The notes below the pieces were generated by a model. It was not told where the DNA came from and did no database searches. It saw only the letters and a program-made list of their open reading frames with translations. A program made the position numbers and the translations under genes. A stretch of DNA of 64,000 nucleotides, from NCBI RefSeq assembly GCF_046054165.1, contig NZ_JBFNXK010000002.1, positions 259,480 to 323,479 on the forward strand, in the 5' to 3' direction. The DNA is from Celerinatantimonas sp046054165 (GTDB taxonomy: Bacteria > Pseudomonadota > Gammaproteobacteria > Enterobacterales > Celerinatantimonadaceae). Positions 1 through 9,975 of the stretch are shown in pieces (the first letter of the stretch is position 1; every line of letters begins with the position of its first letter).

Positions 1-1350
1 GGCCCGGAAATTATCCGATGCAAGCCCCGCTTCCGGATAAACAATCCGCTCAAACAGTTGCCGAGTAAAGAAAGTCGTCGAGTTATCCGCATCCTGAGCG
101 CTATTAATGGTTTCGCCCAGTCCATAACGGCGAGCCGCGGCATCCACAAAGGCATCGGTCGGAACCCCCTGCTGATAAACGGAGGTAAAATACACCCCAC
201 GCACTAAGGCTGAAGTTGAAAACTGATCGCTGGCCAGCGCATCCTGAAAAAACTGGCTCAACACATCAAATAGACCGGCCAACTGCCGGGTAAAACTATA
301 GATAGCGGTACGCTCAGCCGCATCTTCAGCATGCTGCAACGCTTTAGGTAACAGCCGATTCAGCCGTTCAATAAATTGCTGATAGGCACTCGAAAATTCT
401 TCGAGCCAGCGATCAAAATTTTCGACCGAATCCAACGTAAAGGTAAAACCAAGCACTTCGTCACGCTGCTCTTTGGTATATTCCTGAAAAAACGGCTCAA
501 ATCCATACAACAGATCCAATTTGGTCAGCGTGACATACACCGGCATTCGAGTCGCCAGATTTTCCATCAATTCCCGCAGCCGGGCTCGGATCAGGCTGGC
601 ATAAGCGCGTCGCTCCGAAACCGATGCCGTTGCCAAATGTGAGATATCCAGTGCCAACACCACGCCGTTTAAGGGGCGGCGACTGCGGGTTTGTTCTAAC
701 CATTGAATAAAGTTCAACCATAACCGCCGCTCCAGCTCACCATCATTCTCGGCCTCGTTATGCCGCTGGGTCAGCAGTTCACCATCCGGGTCGATCAGGA
801 CCGAATCATCACCAATCCACCAGTCAAAGGAATAGGGGTTTTCACTTTTACGCCCGGAAGCTCGCATCACATTTGAAAATACAAAATTCTGACCGGAACG
901 ATTGATCAGGCTGGTTTTCCCGGCTTTTTCCAGTCCTAACACCAGATACCAAGGTAAGGCATACAGATAATTGCGCCGATTCAGGCTGTGCTGCATATTT
1001 TGCATCACCTGATCCAGTTCGAAGCGCTGCCGCTCTTCATAACGCTGGATCGGATCGGCCTGTAGCTGCACCTGATGGCTCTGCTCTTCTTGCATGTCAT
1101 GCAATCTGCGCCACTGCAAAAATCCCCACCATCCCAACAGCAACAGTGTCCATAACGCACTGGCCAAACTCCGGGATAACACCGACGAAAGCGGATGTGA
1201 ACCATGATAACTTAGCCACGGACCAGCCCACCAGATCGCCACATGCACCAGAATAAAAATGGCCGCAACCAACAGAGGCATCGCCGATTGGAATGCCGCC
1301 AGCAACGGCTTGGCTAATTGTTTAAAAAAAAGTTTTAAGTATCGAAACAT
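1..1350 (-). CDS. tssM: T6SS inner-membrane protein TssM (IcmF/VasK), 3' part cut by window edge
   Basis: First 450 residues of an IcmF-family protein, start codon ATG at 1350; the rest lies beyond base 1. TssM forms the T6SS membrane complex with TssL and TssJ. Two hydrophobic segments lie near residues 18-40 and 60-80, followed by a cytoplasmic NTPase-like domain. Its Walker A, GLEKAGKTS, is intact. The segment that usually reads DTAGRY reads DPDGEL here, so nucleotide hydrolysis may be altered. The motif VTLTKLDLLYGF, typical of the family, follows. It is the last T6SS gene in the window and lies 17 bp after tssA. The family is about 1150 residues long, so well over half is missing. Confidence 0.93.
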   Translation of the reverse strand, partial: MFRYLKLFFKQLAKPLLAAFQSAMPLLVAAIFILVHVAIWWAGPWLSYHGSHPLSSVLSRSLASALWTLLLLGWWGFLQWRRLHDMQEEQSHQVQLQADPIQRYEERQRFELDQVMQNMQHSLNRRNYLYALPWYLVLGLEKAGKTSLINRSGQNFVFSNVMRASGRKSENPYSFDWWIGDDSVLIDPDGELLTQRHNEAENDGELERRLWLNFIQWLEQTRSRRPLNGVVLALDISHLATASVSERRAYASLIRARLRELMENLATRMPVYVTLTKLDLLYGFEPFFQEYTKEQRDEVLGFTFTLDSVENFDRWLEEFSSAYQQFIERLNRLLPKALQHAEDAAERTAIYSFTRQLAGLFDVLSQFFQDALASDQFSTSALVRGVYFTSVYQQGVPTDAFVDAAARRYGLGETINSAQDADNSTTFFTRQLFERIVYPEAGLASDNFRA

Positions 1351-1367
1351 ACAATATCGTTCCTGCG

Positions 1368-2795
1368 TTAATCGGCTTGTTGCTGTGCTAAATACTGGAT
1401 CAGTGAAGGTTCCCAATCGGCGACCTTCATCTCGCTAAATTGTTGGTATAAAGCATGATAGGTTTGGCCTGCCATCGCGCCTAATTGATGCTCCCGCATC
1501 ACATCGGCACCCAGCATTTGCCAATAACAGCGCTCGCGAGGTTCTTTAGCGGTATTGAGGCCATCATTGAGCATGGCCAGCGCCACTGAGACACCGCCTT
1601 CATGAGCTAACTGCATTGACTCCCGGCGTTTTTCATCCCAACTTCCCGGAGACTGTGTGGATTGACCACTTTGCTGCTGAGCCTGTGCCAACCAACTCTG
1701 CGTGGCTTCGCTCATAAAAGGCGCTCCGCCTTTAAAACAATAGCGGGTCAATTGGGGCAGCCGTTCAGTAAATTGGACAACCTCCTGCATAATGGCGGCG
1801 GCCCATCCCGGCTCACCCAATTGCTCGGCAATTTGCGCACTCAGATAATGACCATCCAACCAGTATGGAGCGACAGTGAGGCTCTGCTCAACTTTACGCC
1901 ACAGTGCTAAATCAGCACCTCGCTGCCATTGCTCTTCATACTCACGGACGCGATCGCCTGACACCGGCATCAACTGGGTTTCACCTTGACCATTCGCATC
2001 AGGTAAAGAAGTAATCGAAAACCAAATAGCAAATCGCCGCAATCGCAGCCCTTGTAAATCGGCGACGCTATTCCCCATTTCACTCAGAAAATCAGCGACT
2101 TTCAGCAGCGCCTGTTTAGTCGCCCGTTCACTGCTGCCATCGATATGCAAACTCGCCGTTGTAGCGGTAGTCACCGCTCGCTCCGGAGCACTCTTCGAAG
2201 CAGGCAAAGACTCGGGAGTCGTAGTGACTTCCGCCGCAATCGCTTCAACCGTCGTTTTTCGCTGGATCAGAGCCACTAAAGCCACTAAATCTTCATCAGG
2301 TAATCCGGCCTCTTGGACCACAACCAACCATTCTTCAACAGCCGCTTGAAGCTCTTGTTTTTGCTCAAAATCGAAAGTGGCTATCTCCAGTTTTTCCGCC
2401 GACTGACGACTCCGCTGGACGATTTGCGAGAAAAATTTACGCCGAGGCAATGCCCCGCGTTTGCCCGGAGCCGGAAAACAGCTCTCCCAGTATTCCCGGA
2501 TAAAATCGGCGCAAATTAAAACCGATGCGATATAGCGTTCGGCAGTGGCTTGATTTTGTAAGCACTGCAATAAAATCGTCAGAATTTTGAGATCTTTAGT
2601 CCGTTCACTTAACAATTTAAGAGCACTGGATTCAACCTCATGCCACTGCACTTCAGCATGTGATAACGAGCCGACTTTGATCATCTGGGATTCAATAAAA
2701 TCCAGCAGTGGATCTTCTCGCAGCCGTTCTCCAACCGCCTGTTCACCAGCTATCGGCTGGGCCACCCGTGCCCGGTATTCAGAAATCTTCATCAT
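1368..2795 (-). CDS. tssA: T6SS protein TssA, VasJ type (ImpA N-terminal domain)
   Basis: 475 aa. The first 130 residues match the ImpA N-terminal domain (motifs PIAGEQAVGERLREDP and REYWESCFP). A linker rich in Thr, Ser and Ala near 190-220 leads to a VasJ-type C-terminal domain ending in WEPSLIQYLAQQQ. TssA proteins prime and cap the growing sheath at the baseplate or its distal end. It is the VCA0119 equivalent by position, between vasI and tssM, 3 bp after vasI. The start is ATG-ATG; the second ATG (2792) is equally possible. Confidence 0.88.
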   Translation of the reverse strand: MMKISEYRARVAQPIAGEQAVGERLREDPLLDFIESQMIKVGSLSHAEVQWHEVESSALKLLSERTKDLKILTILLQCLQNQATAERYIASVLICADFIREYWESCFPAPGKRGALPRRKFFSQIVQRSRQSAEKLEIATFDFEQKQELQAAVEEWLVVVQEAGLPDEDLVALVALIQRKTTVEAIAAEVTTTPESLPASKSAPERAVTTATTASLHIDGSSERATKQALLKVADFLSEMGNSVADLQGLRLRRFAIWFSITSLPDANGQGETQLMPVSGDRVREYEEQWQRGADLALWRKVEQSLTVAPYWLDGHYLSAQIAEQLGEPGWAAAIMQEVVQFTERLPQLTRYCFKGGAPFMSEATQSWLAQAQQQSGQSTQSPGSWDEKRRESMQLAHEGGVSVALAMLNDGLNTAKEPRERCYWQMLGADVMREHQLGAMAGQTYHALYQQFSEMKVADWEPSLIQYLAQQQAD

Positions 2796-2798
2796 CAG

Positions 2799-3503
2799 TT
2801 ACCAATCACAGGCTTGCCGGAGGACCTGAATCGAATCATTCAGCCCCTGAGTATCAAACGTTAAACCATCGATCTGAGGCTGATTCGATCGCAACAGCAA
2901 TGATGAACTGTGCGTCATCACTTTCATCAGGCGAATCGCCAGCAATCCCCGTCCAGCTTCTAACACCAATCCTGAGTCATCATTGAGCCAGCGCTGGGTA
3001 TCGGTGGTCGTTCCCAATACTGAGATCGATACCCGCCCCGGCGCAATCGGCTGCGGTAAAATCAGAGCAACCCGACTAATCTTATCCATGCAACTCAGCA
3101 TTAAGATCGGGGATGCCGGCGTAGTAGCATGTTGCGACGGTGTGTGTCGAGCGGTTGTGGTTAACCAAATGCCTTGCTCAGGTCGGGATGAATTGAGCAT
3201 GCTTAAGTGAAAACCACTCGAAGCCGCAGCCTGCTGTTCACTATCCACGGCCCGCTGCCAAATAAGCGGGACATCCTGCGACACCGCAGCACTTTGTGAT
3301 GGGCGAACTGGCGTAGCAAAAATGTGGTCAAAGCATTGCAGCCGTTTCAATCGCTCCGGGATCTGGGTACACCGCTTGGCACTCACCACTTGTTCCGAAG
3401 GGGCTAGCGTCTCAGGGCCAGCGGCTCGGGTCTGTAACGGATACCCCAGTAATCCCCCAAGAGTGATCAACAGCCACCCGCTGGCCGCGTATTTCAATTG
3501 CAT
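2799..3503 (-). CDS. vasI: T6SS-associated periplasmic protein VasI/TagO
   Basis: 234 aa from the ATG at 3503, which overlaps the vasH stop as TAATG and has GGAG about 9 bases upstream. An upstream in-frame start would add nine residues before the hydrophobic leader and is less likely. The N-terminus (MQLKYAASGWLLITLGGLL) is a signal peptide. The segment CTQIPERLKRLQCFDHIF is the conserved start of the VasI/EvfG/VCA0118 family, with two Cys that could pair. Its exact role is not settled; it travels with V. cholerae-type T6SS clusters, as here between vasH and tssA. Confidence 0.85.
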   Translation of the reverse strand: MQLKYAASGWLLITLGGLLGYPLQTRAAGPETLAPSEQVVSAKRCTQIPERLKRLQCFDHIFATPVRPSQSAAVSQDVPLIWQRAVDSEQQAAASSGFHLSMLNSSRPEQGIWLTTTARHTPSQHATTPASPILMLSCMDKISRVALILPQPIAPGRVSISVLGTTTDTQRWLNDDSGLVLEAGRGLLAIRLMKVMTHSSSLLLRSNQPQIDGLTFDTQGLNDSIQVLRQACDW

Positions 3504-5056
3504 TAGTGATCGATCTCCAGTTTCTGACATTTGTGCGCTAAGGTTCGTTTCGGCAGACCTAAACTCTCGGCCGCTTTGGCCCGATCCCCGTTAAATTGCT
3601 CCAGACGAGTACGGATAATCCGAGTTTCATAACAACGCACCGCTAATTTCAAGTCATGGACCTGCGCACAAGCAGCTGAATTTTGGGGGATGGATTCCGG
3701 TGCCTCCGCCTGTAGGGAGGGTTCATTGATGAGCATTTCCAAGCGCGGCCCCAAATGCGGCAGTTGCAATTCTTCATCGTCATTAGCTTGGGCACAGCCA
3801 TATTCGATCAGGTGTCGAAGTTCCCGAACGTTTCCCGGGAAAGTGTACGATTGCAACCGATCCAGAACACTGTAATGGATCCCTCGAACCTGCCGCTGTT
3901 GCTGCTGATTAAACTGATCGACAAAGTGTTCAGCGAGTAGCTTTAAATCCGCCAGACGTTCTCTTAACGGAGGTAACGCCAGCGGATATTGGCATAACCG
4001 ATAATACAGATCTTGTCGGAACTTTTTACTTTTAACCTGATCCGCAAGGGCAACATGGGTCGCCGCGACCAATCGAAAATTAGAACTGACTTCACGGCTA
4101 CCACCAATCGGACGAAACTGCCGTGTTTCTAAAACCCGTAATAATTTAGCTTGCAGTGTCAACGGCATATCCCCGATTTCATCTAAAAACAACGTGCCCC
4201 CATCGGCCTGTTGAAGCAGTCCTTTCTTCGCCGTCGAAGCGCCTGAAAACGCGCCCTTCTCATAACCAAATAGCTCACTTTCCAACAGTGAATCCGGAAT
4301 AGCCGCACAGTTAATCGCAATAAAAGAGTGTTGGGCACGATCCGATAACTGATGCACTGCTCGGGCAACCAGCTCTTTCCCAGTACCGGTTTCACCTTGG
4401 ATCAACACCGAAAGGGCCGATTGAGCCGCCTTAATGGTCTGTTGGTGTAAACGCTGCATCGGTTGACTCTGCCCAATTAAAAAATGGGACAGCTGGAATG
4501 AGAGTTGATCCCGCTGCCGCTCTTCCTGCATCCGAGACAGTGAAGCTCGCAACACATCATGTTGACTATGTTGCTGAGTCAGTTCCGTCAAGAGCAGCCA
4601 CTGATGCATAAAAATATGACTAAACTGACGCCAAGCCGATTGTAATAGCAGTTCACTCAAGATGGTTTCCTGACCGATAAAGACCACAAAAGCGCGGATC
4701 TGCCCCCCATTTCCAGGGAGTGGACAGAGCAACACCCCATCACCGCTTCGGCGCACAGCCGTCAGTTCAGCAAACGCACTATCCCCCAGCCAATAGGGCA
4801 ACTTATCCGTCCCCAATAACATCGGCTGTCGATGCTGCAGAATATGGGCAAACGGATGCTCAAAGTTATCAACTTCCCAGCTTAACGACGGATGCGAACC
4901 CACCACCTGCAACTGACGCCCATCGACACACGGAGCCACTAGATGACTTTCTGCAATCGACAGTAATTCGGTTAACGCATGCAGATAGTGTTTCACCAAT
5001 GAAGTATCATCCCGGAAAGCCAGCATCTGCGCCGCATACTCTAGCCAACTGGTCAT
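3503..5056 (-). CDS. vasH: Sigma-54 dependent T6SS activator VasH
   Basis: 517 aa enhancer-binding protein: a GAF-like sensory region (about 20-170), an AAA+ domain (about 190-430) and a C-terminal Fis-type helix-turn-helix ending GDRAKAAESLGLPKRTL. Walker A is GETGTGKE (221-228) and Walker B is LFLDE (289-293). The sigma-54 contact loop reads GAFSGA (268-273) instead of the usual GAFTGA, a conservative change. VasH activates RpoN-dependent hcp/vgrG operons in Vibrio. It lies between clpV and vasI, 3 bp after clpV. Confidence 0.95.
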   Translation of the reverse strand: MTSWLEYAAQMLAFRDDTSLVKHYLHALTELLSIAESHLVAPCVDGRQLQVVGSHPSLSWEVDNFEHPFAHILQHRQPMLLGTDKLPYWLGDSAFAELTAVRRSGDGVLLCPLPGNGGQIRAFVVFIGQETILSELLLQSAWRQFSHIFMHQWLLLTELTQQHSQHDVLRASLSRMQEERQRDQLSFQLSHFLIGQSQPMQRLHQQTIKAAQSALSVLIQGETGTGKELVARAVHQLSDRAQHSFIAINCAAIPDSLLESELFGYEKGAFSGASTAKKGLLQQADGGTLFLDEIGDMPLTLQAKLLRVLETRQFRPIGGSREVSSNFRLVAATHVALADQVKSKKFRQDLYYRLCQYPLALPPLRERLADLKLLAEHFVDQFNQQQQRQVRGIHYSVLDRLQSYTFPGNVRELRHLIEYGCAQANDDEELQLPHLGPRLEMLINEPSLQAEAPESIPQNSAACAQVHDLKLAVRCYETRIIRTRLEQFNGDRAKAAESLGLPKRTLAHKCQKLEIDH

Positions 5057-5059
5057 GAC

Positions 5060-7831
5060 TTAGTGCACCTCACCCACAAATTCGCCTTCAACCACCCGCA
5101 TAGCGACATGCGTGACCGGTTCCTGACGAGCTAATTTGTTCAGCAACGCCAACGATACCGGCGGTAGCAGCTGTCCTTCGATGATCGCTTCCAACATCCG
5201 GGCCCCATTTTCACTGCGGGTGGCTCGGCGCTGAATTTCAGCGACCAGTTCATCGGCAATCTCGACACTGGCGTGATAACGCTGTTTAAACAGGGTTTCA
5301 AGCCGGGCTAATTTGGCCCGAATGATCCGTTCCAACACCTCGTGGCTCAGTGGCAGATAAGGGATCACTTCCATCCGAGCCAATAACGCGGGTTTGAAGA
5401 ACCGCGCCAATTCCGGATATAAATTCGGTTCAATCGCTTGGGGTTGATCGGCATAATCAACAATGGTCTGATAGCCTAAGTTCGAGGTTAAAAAGAACAC
5501 GATGTTCTGACAGTCGATCAAACGGCCTTCACCATCGGCTAACTCGCCTTTATCAAAGGCCTGATAAAATAGATTCAGCACTTCCGGATGCGCTTTTTCG
5601 ACTTCGTCGAGCAATACAATCGAATACGGCATTTTTCGGATCGCTTCGGTTAATACCCCGCCTTCGCCAAATCCGACATACCCTGGAGGAGAACCAATCA
5701 ATCGGGATACCGTATGTTTTTCCTGATATTCCGACATGTTAATGGTGGTTAAAAATTGTTGTCCGCCATAAAGTTGCTCGGCCAACTGCACCACTGTTTC
5801 GGTTTTGCCAACGCCACTGGGGCCGACTAATAAAAAGGCGCCTTTGGGTCGTCCGGGACGGCGCAAATCCGCCCGCGCGGTCAACAGATGTTTATGGATC
5901 CGTTCAATCGCCAATGATTGCCCTTTGATCTGCGCCTCTAGAATCGCCGGTAACTGAGTAATTTTTTCCAGTTCATCGGCATGCATCTGATCAACCGGCA
6001 CCCCGGTCCAGTCCGCAATCACCTGCGCAATCTGCTGCCGGCCAACCTGCGGATACACCAGCAGTTGTTGATGATCAATGGCATCCAACTCCTGATAGCA
6101 AGCCTCTAATTGCGCTTCGATGCTGAGCACTTCGCCCGCTTCATCATCGCCGTCATCCATCTCTTCAAATGTTGAGAAAGCCGCCGCTTCAGCCGCCTCG
6201 ATCGAGGCTTCTAATTGTTGATTGGTTGGCAAATAATCCACAGCGTCTTCAACCACAGCTTCAACTACGGGCCCTTTCTCCTGTTCCTGAGATCCCTGCG
6301 TCTGGGCCGGCTGCGCTCTTTCAAGCAACGCCGAGCGCAGCTCAATAATTTTTTCAACTTGCTGTTTTTGAGTCTGCCAGGCCTGATATAGAGCATCATA
6401 AGCAGCTTGATCCGCAAGCTCCTGCTGCTCTAATTCAGCCAAATGCGCGGTATCAACCGACTCTTGTAACAACTGTTGACGATGCAGAATCGTCAGTTCC
6501 AGTTGTCGTTGATGGCTGGCATTTTCCAGTTCGGCTAATCGCCGAGGAGGTGCTGTTAAGTTAATCGCAATCCGGGCACAAGCGGTATCGAGCACATCAA
6601 TCGCTTTATCAGGTAACTGTCGTCCGGAAACATAGCGATCCGAAAGCTCTGCGGCAGCCTGCAAGGCTTCATCACTAATTAAAACCGCATGCGCTTGTTC
6701 ATAAACGCGATGTAACCCTCGCAAAATATTCACGGTCGCCGCTGCAGATGGCGGGTCGAGTTTCACCAACTGGAAACGCCGAGTCAGCGCCGGATCTTTT
6801 TCAAAATATTTTTTGTATTCTTTCCAGGTGGTCGCAGCAATCGTCGACAGTTCCCCGCGAGCCAACGCCGGTTTCAGTAAGTTCGCCGCATCACCACCGC
6901 CTTCCTGATTGCCTGCACCGATCAAGGTATGCGCTTCGTCGATGAATAGGATTATCGGCTGCGGCGCATTTTTAACTTCATCGATAATGCCTTTCAAGCG
7001 CCGCTCAAATTCCCCTTTGACGGAAGCTCCAGCCTGCAATAATCCCAGATCCAGCGACATGAGTTCCACGTTTGCCAATGATGCGGGCACCTGACCGCTC
7101 ACGATACGCTGCGCCAATCCTTCAACCACCGCACTTTTACCAACGCCTGCTTCACCAACGACAATCGGGTTGTTTTTTCGGCGTCGACACAGAATATCGA
7201 TCATCAAACTGATCTCATCATCTCGACACAGCACCGGATCGAGCTCACCTTGACGCGCCAATTCGGTAAAGTTGCTGCAATAGCGATCCAGCGCCGTTTC
7301 CCCTTGCGCACTCGGACTGGCCATCGCCACCGCTTTTTCCAGAGTTTCCTGAGTTGGTGATTCGGAAGAATGCTGCGTTAACCCCTGAAACTGACGGCGC
7401 AGAGTTTCACGATTCAACGCCGCAAATTGTTCCATCATGGCCACGCTCAAATAACGTTCAGGGCGCATCAGCGCAGCAATAAAAATAGCCCCGGAGCGCA
7501 GCTGATTTTCATTAAGTTCAGTTGTGGTTAATAGCCAGGCATCCTGCAACAGCTCCACCAACAACGGTGAAAAAGCCGGGTAACTCTGGAGTCCTTGTTC
7601 CCGGGAGCGAGCCTCTCCGACTAACTGTTTCACCTGATGATGATCCAACTGACAGGCTTTTAAGATCTCACGAACATCCGAAAGCGGATGATCCAATAAC
7701 GTAAATAACAAGTGCTCAAAGGTCACTTCCGGGTTTTGCCGGGCCATACATTCAGCGGCAGCTTGCTCTAACGCCAGTTTGGTCTGGCTGTTTAATTTTT
7801 TTATTAATGTAGGGAGCTCAATTTGAATCAC
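5060..7831 (-). CDS. clpV: T6SS AAA+ sheath disassembly ATPase ClpV (TssH)
   Basis: 923 aa with a Clp-N domain (1-150), two AAA+ modules and a middle region. Walker A1 is GEAGVGKS (226-233) with Walker B LFIDEAH; the second module has GPSGVGKT and IVLLDEVEKAHP. It unfolds contracted TssB/TssC sheath for recycling. The protein is somewhat longer than typical ClpV. Between roughly residues 505 and 590 there is a Gln/Glu/Asp-rich segment (…FEEMDDGDDEAGE…) not typical of the middle domain. It lies 11 bp after tssL and 3 bp before vasH in one operon. Confidence 0.96.
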   Translation of the reverse strand: MIQIELPTLIKKLNSQTKLALEQAAAECMARQNPEVTFEHLLFTLLDHPLSDVREILKACQLDHHQVKQLVGEARSREQGLQSYPAFSPLLVELLQDAWLLTTTELNENQLRSGAIFIAALMRPERYLSVAMMEQFAALNRETLRRQFQGLTQHSSESPTQETLEKAVAMASPSAQGETALDRYCSNFTELARQGELDPVLCRDDEISLMIDILCRRRKNNPIVVGEAGVGKSAVVEGLAQRIVSGQVPASLANVELMSLDLGLLQAGASVKGEFERRLKGIIDEVKNAPQPIILFIDEAHTLIGAGNQEGGGDAANLLKPALARGELSTIAATTWKEYKKYFEKDPALTRRFQLVKLDPPSAAATVNILRGLHRVYEQAHAVLISDEALQAAAELSDRYVSGRQLPDKAIDVLDTACARIAINLTAPPRRLAELENASHQRQLELTILHRQQLLQESVDTAHLAELEQQELADQAAYDALYQAWQTQKQQVEKIIELRSALLERAQPAQTQGSQEQEKGPVVEAVVEDAVDYLPTNQQLEASIEAAEAAAFSTFEEMDDGDDEAGEVLSIEAQLEACYQELDAIDHQQLLVYPQVGRQQIAQVIADWTGVPVDQMHADELEKITQLPAILEAQIKGQSLAIERIHKHLLTARADLRRPGRPKGAFLLVGPSGVGKTETVVQLAEQLYGGQQFLTTINMSEYQEKHTVSRLIGSPPGYVGFGEGGVLTEAIRKMPYSIVLLDEVEKAHPEVLNLFYQAFDKGELADGEGRLIDCQNIVFFLTSNLGYQTIVDYADQPQAIEPNLYPELARFFKPALLARMEVIPYLPLSHEVLERIIRAKLARLETLFKQRYHASVEIADELVAEIQRRATRSENGARMLEAIIEGQLLPPVSLALLNKLARQEPVTHVAMRVVEGEFVGEVH

Positions 7832-7842
7832 AGGGCCGTCCT

Positions 7843-8634
7843 TTAATGCAAAATCTGATTAAGTTGTGCCAGAACATCGACTGACTTTTCATGCAGTGCC
7901 AATGAATAACCGATAAAGATCAATACCCAGAACACCCCAAAACCGGCAAATACCGACCATAACGGCAGCTGTTTACCTAATTTTTGCTGAGTTGCGACCA
8001 CATGATCCGTTGGCGATGTTAACGGCCCCGGTTCTTCATCTCGCAGCCTAGCCAGAGTTTGATAAAGATTTCGGATCACTTTCTGATATTCCTGATGGCC
8101 GTTATCCATCACTTTGTAACGCCCCTCAAAACCGAGTGAGAGGCACAAATAGATAAACTCAAGTAACTGCTGATAACGCGTGGGCTCACCAATCAACCGG
8201 GATAAAATGGTAAACACCTTCTCTCCACCCCAGGTTTCATTGTGAAATCGGGTCAAGAGCGAATGTTCAGCCCAAATACTGTCGGCCCCCCAAGCCGTAT
8301 TCATCACGGCTTCATCAACAAACGAGCACAGGACATAGCGATAAGCTAAAATCACAGCATGTTCATAGCCAGCTTCAGTCAGCTCCACTTCGATCGCTTT
8401 CACTTCATCTACGGCTTGCCGGTAGACCGCATCCACCTGTTCGCAAAACGATAATCGGCGAATACGAACCGCCATCCCCAGCAGAGGCGTCGCCGCATCG
8501 ATCATCGGATTAATATTTTCACCACGCAGCTGAAACCAGTAATCCTGGTCTTTATCAATGTTGCGAACCTCATCAAACAGCAACCCGTCAAAACTCTGCA
8601 GCTCCCGTGAGCCAACTGTTAGCAAATCTGTCAT
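7843..8634 (-). CDS. tssL: T6SS inner-membrane protein TssL (DotU family)
   Basis: 263 aa. The cytoplasmic DotU domain includes RYVLCSFVDEAVMNTAWG and GGEKVFTILSRL. A single C-terminal membrane helix lies near residues 228-248 (WSVFAGFGVFWVLIFIGYSL), giving the tail-anchored topology known for TssL. There is no C-terminal peptidoglycan-binding OmpA domain, so it is the short form. Partner of TssM and TssJ in the membrane complex. It lies 3 bp after tssK. Confidence 0.95.
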   Translation of the reverse strand: MTDLLTVGSRELQSFDGLLFDEVRNIDKDQDYWFQLRGENINPMIDAATPLLGMAVRIRRLSFCEQVDAVYRQAVDEVKAIEVELTEAGYEHAVILAYRYVLCSFVDEAVMNTAWGADSIWAEHSLLTRFHNETWGGEKVFTILSRLIGEPTRYQQLLEFIYLCLSLGFEGRYKVMDNGHQEYQKVIRNLYQTLARLRDEEPGPLTSPTDHVVATQQKLGKQLPLWSVFAGFGVFWVLIFIGYSLALHEKSVDVLAQLNQILH

Positions 8635-8637
8635 GGT

Positions 8638-9972
8638 CTAACTCCGAATTGCCCAAAATTGCAGTTCAATCTCTGGAAATTCCCCTGCCACATGGAAGGC
8701 AAAACCACTGGCATTCACCAGCATGGTCCAGGCCTGACTGGTTTTATCGAGTTGGTAATAGGTATAACCGGCATGATAGGGGAGCTGTCTTGGCGCGACC
8801 GGCAGCGGTGTTAATGGAACACCGGGCAGTTGCAATGCAATCAGATCTCGAATTTTCTCAACGGAAGCGACTTTAGTCTGCTGAATGAACAGCCGTCGCA
8901 GCTCATCTAATGGCATCCGAGCTTTCACAGCTAAAATAAATTCTGCATGATCAATGAGTTGTCGATCCTGCAATGGCGCAACCATCAACCCATATTTACG
9001 TTTCTGCAATTGCAGGGATACAGCTTTCGGTTCCAGAACAATGCTCAGGGATTGTCGTAACAATCGCATCACATGTAAAAAATTATCCGTCGGTAAATCA
9101 TGGTTATAATTTCCCAACTCTGGAGCCATCCGGCTTTCATCGGTAAACGTAGCCAACTCGCCACACATCATCGACAAGGCTTCATAAACTCGTTCCGGAT
9201 GCACTCGACCTAAACCCGCTAAGTGATGCAGATGGGGCTGCATCCGGTTTAAAGCTTGCAACAGCATAAAATCTGAAACATCGGCGACGCCCCCCTGCCC
9301 CGGAGAACCAATCCGGGTTGCGATATTGCTGGCGCGTTCACGCATCAGTCCGGAGACCTCATTAATAAAACGCTGTAAGGCGCTAATCGCTCCGATGTTA
9401 AAATGGCAGGGAATAAAATGCTCATCCAGCAATACGCTGCCATCCGGACGTTTCTCTAAAATTTTTGCAATCGCAATCGAGCTATAAGCACTACGATCTT
9501 CACGCCCCAACATCAATTTGAGTTGCACCGGACTGACATCGATATTCGCCTGAGCGCCCTGAGAGGAATGCACATCTCGCACTGACTGCGAAATCGATTT
9601 GTACCGACCGGACCCCGCTTCATCCGGCCAACTGATTTCGGTAATCGCATCGCTCCGTAGCGGAAGCGCCAGATAGATAATCTGGTTTGCCATCGAATCA
9701 TCGGTCACCGCCAACGGTTCCGGCAGTTGATCTTCCTCGGGAATATTAAACACAGTACCATCGGGCATTACCCCAATAGCCCGGGCAATAGCGATCGAGC
9801 CAAAACTCAAATATTCAGGATTTAAGCTCAATTCGGTCACGCCATATAAATAGCGACTGACGGACTGGATCCGCTCATCGATAAAATATTCAAAGTAACG
9901 CTGTTGCTGTTGAAAATGCTGGGGCTTGATAAACAGCCCCTCATTCCAAACCACTCGATTTCGGGAAGCCAT
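8638..9972 (-). CDS. tssK: T6SS baseplate protein TssK
   Basis: 444 aa, the usual length. The start MASRNRVVWNEGLFIKPQHF matches the highly conserved family N-terminus (VxWxEGLFLxPQHFQ). TssK is the trimeric baseplate adaptor linking TssF/TssG to the TssL-TssM membrane complex and resembles phage receptor-binding proteins. It lies between tssJ and tssL, 3 bp from each. Confidence 0.96.
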   Translation of the reverse strand: MASRNRVVWNEGLFIKPQHFQQQQRYFEYFIDERIQSVSRYLYGVTELSLNPEYLSFGSIAIARAIGVMPDGTVFNIPEEDQLPEPLAVTDDSMANQIIYLALPLRSDAITEISWPDEAGSGRYKSISQSVRDVHSSQGAQANIDVSPVQLKLMLGREDRSAYSSIAIAKILEKRPDGSVLLDEHFIPCHFNIGAISALQRFINEVSGLMRERASNIATRIGSPGQGGVADVSDFMLLQALNRMQPHLHHLAGLGRVHPERVYEALSMMCGELATFTDESRMAPELGNYNHDLPTDNFLHVMRLLRQSLSIVLEPKAVSLQLQKRKYGLMVAPLQDRQLIDHAEFILAVKARMPLDELRRLFIQQTKVASVEKIRDLIALQLPGVPLTPLPVAPRQLPYHAGYTYYQLDKTSQAWTMLVNASGFAFHVAGEFPEIELQFWAIRS

Positions 9973-9975
9973 CGA

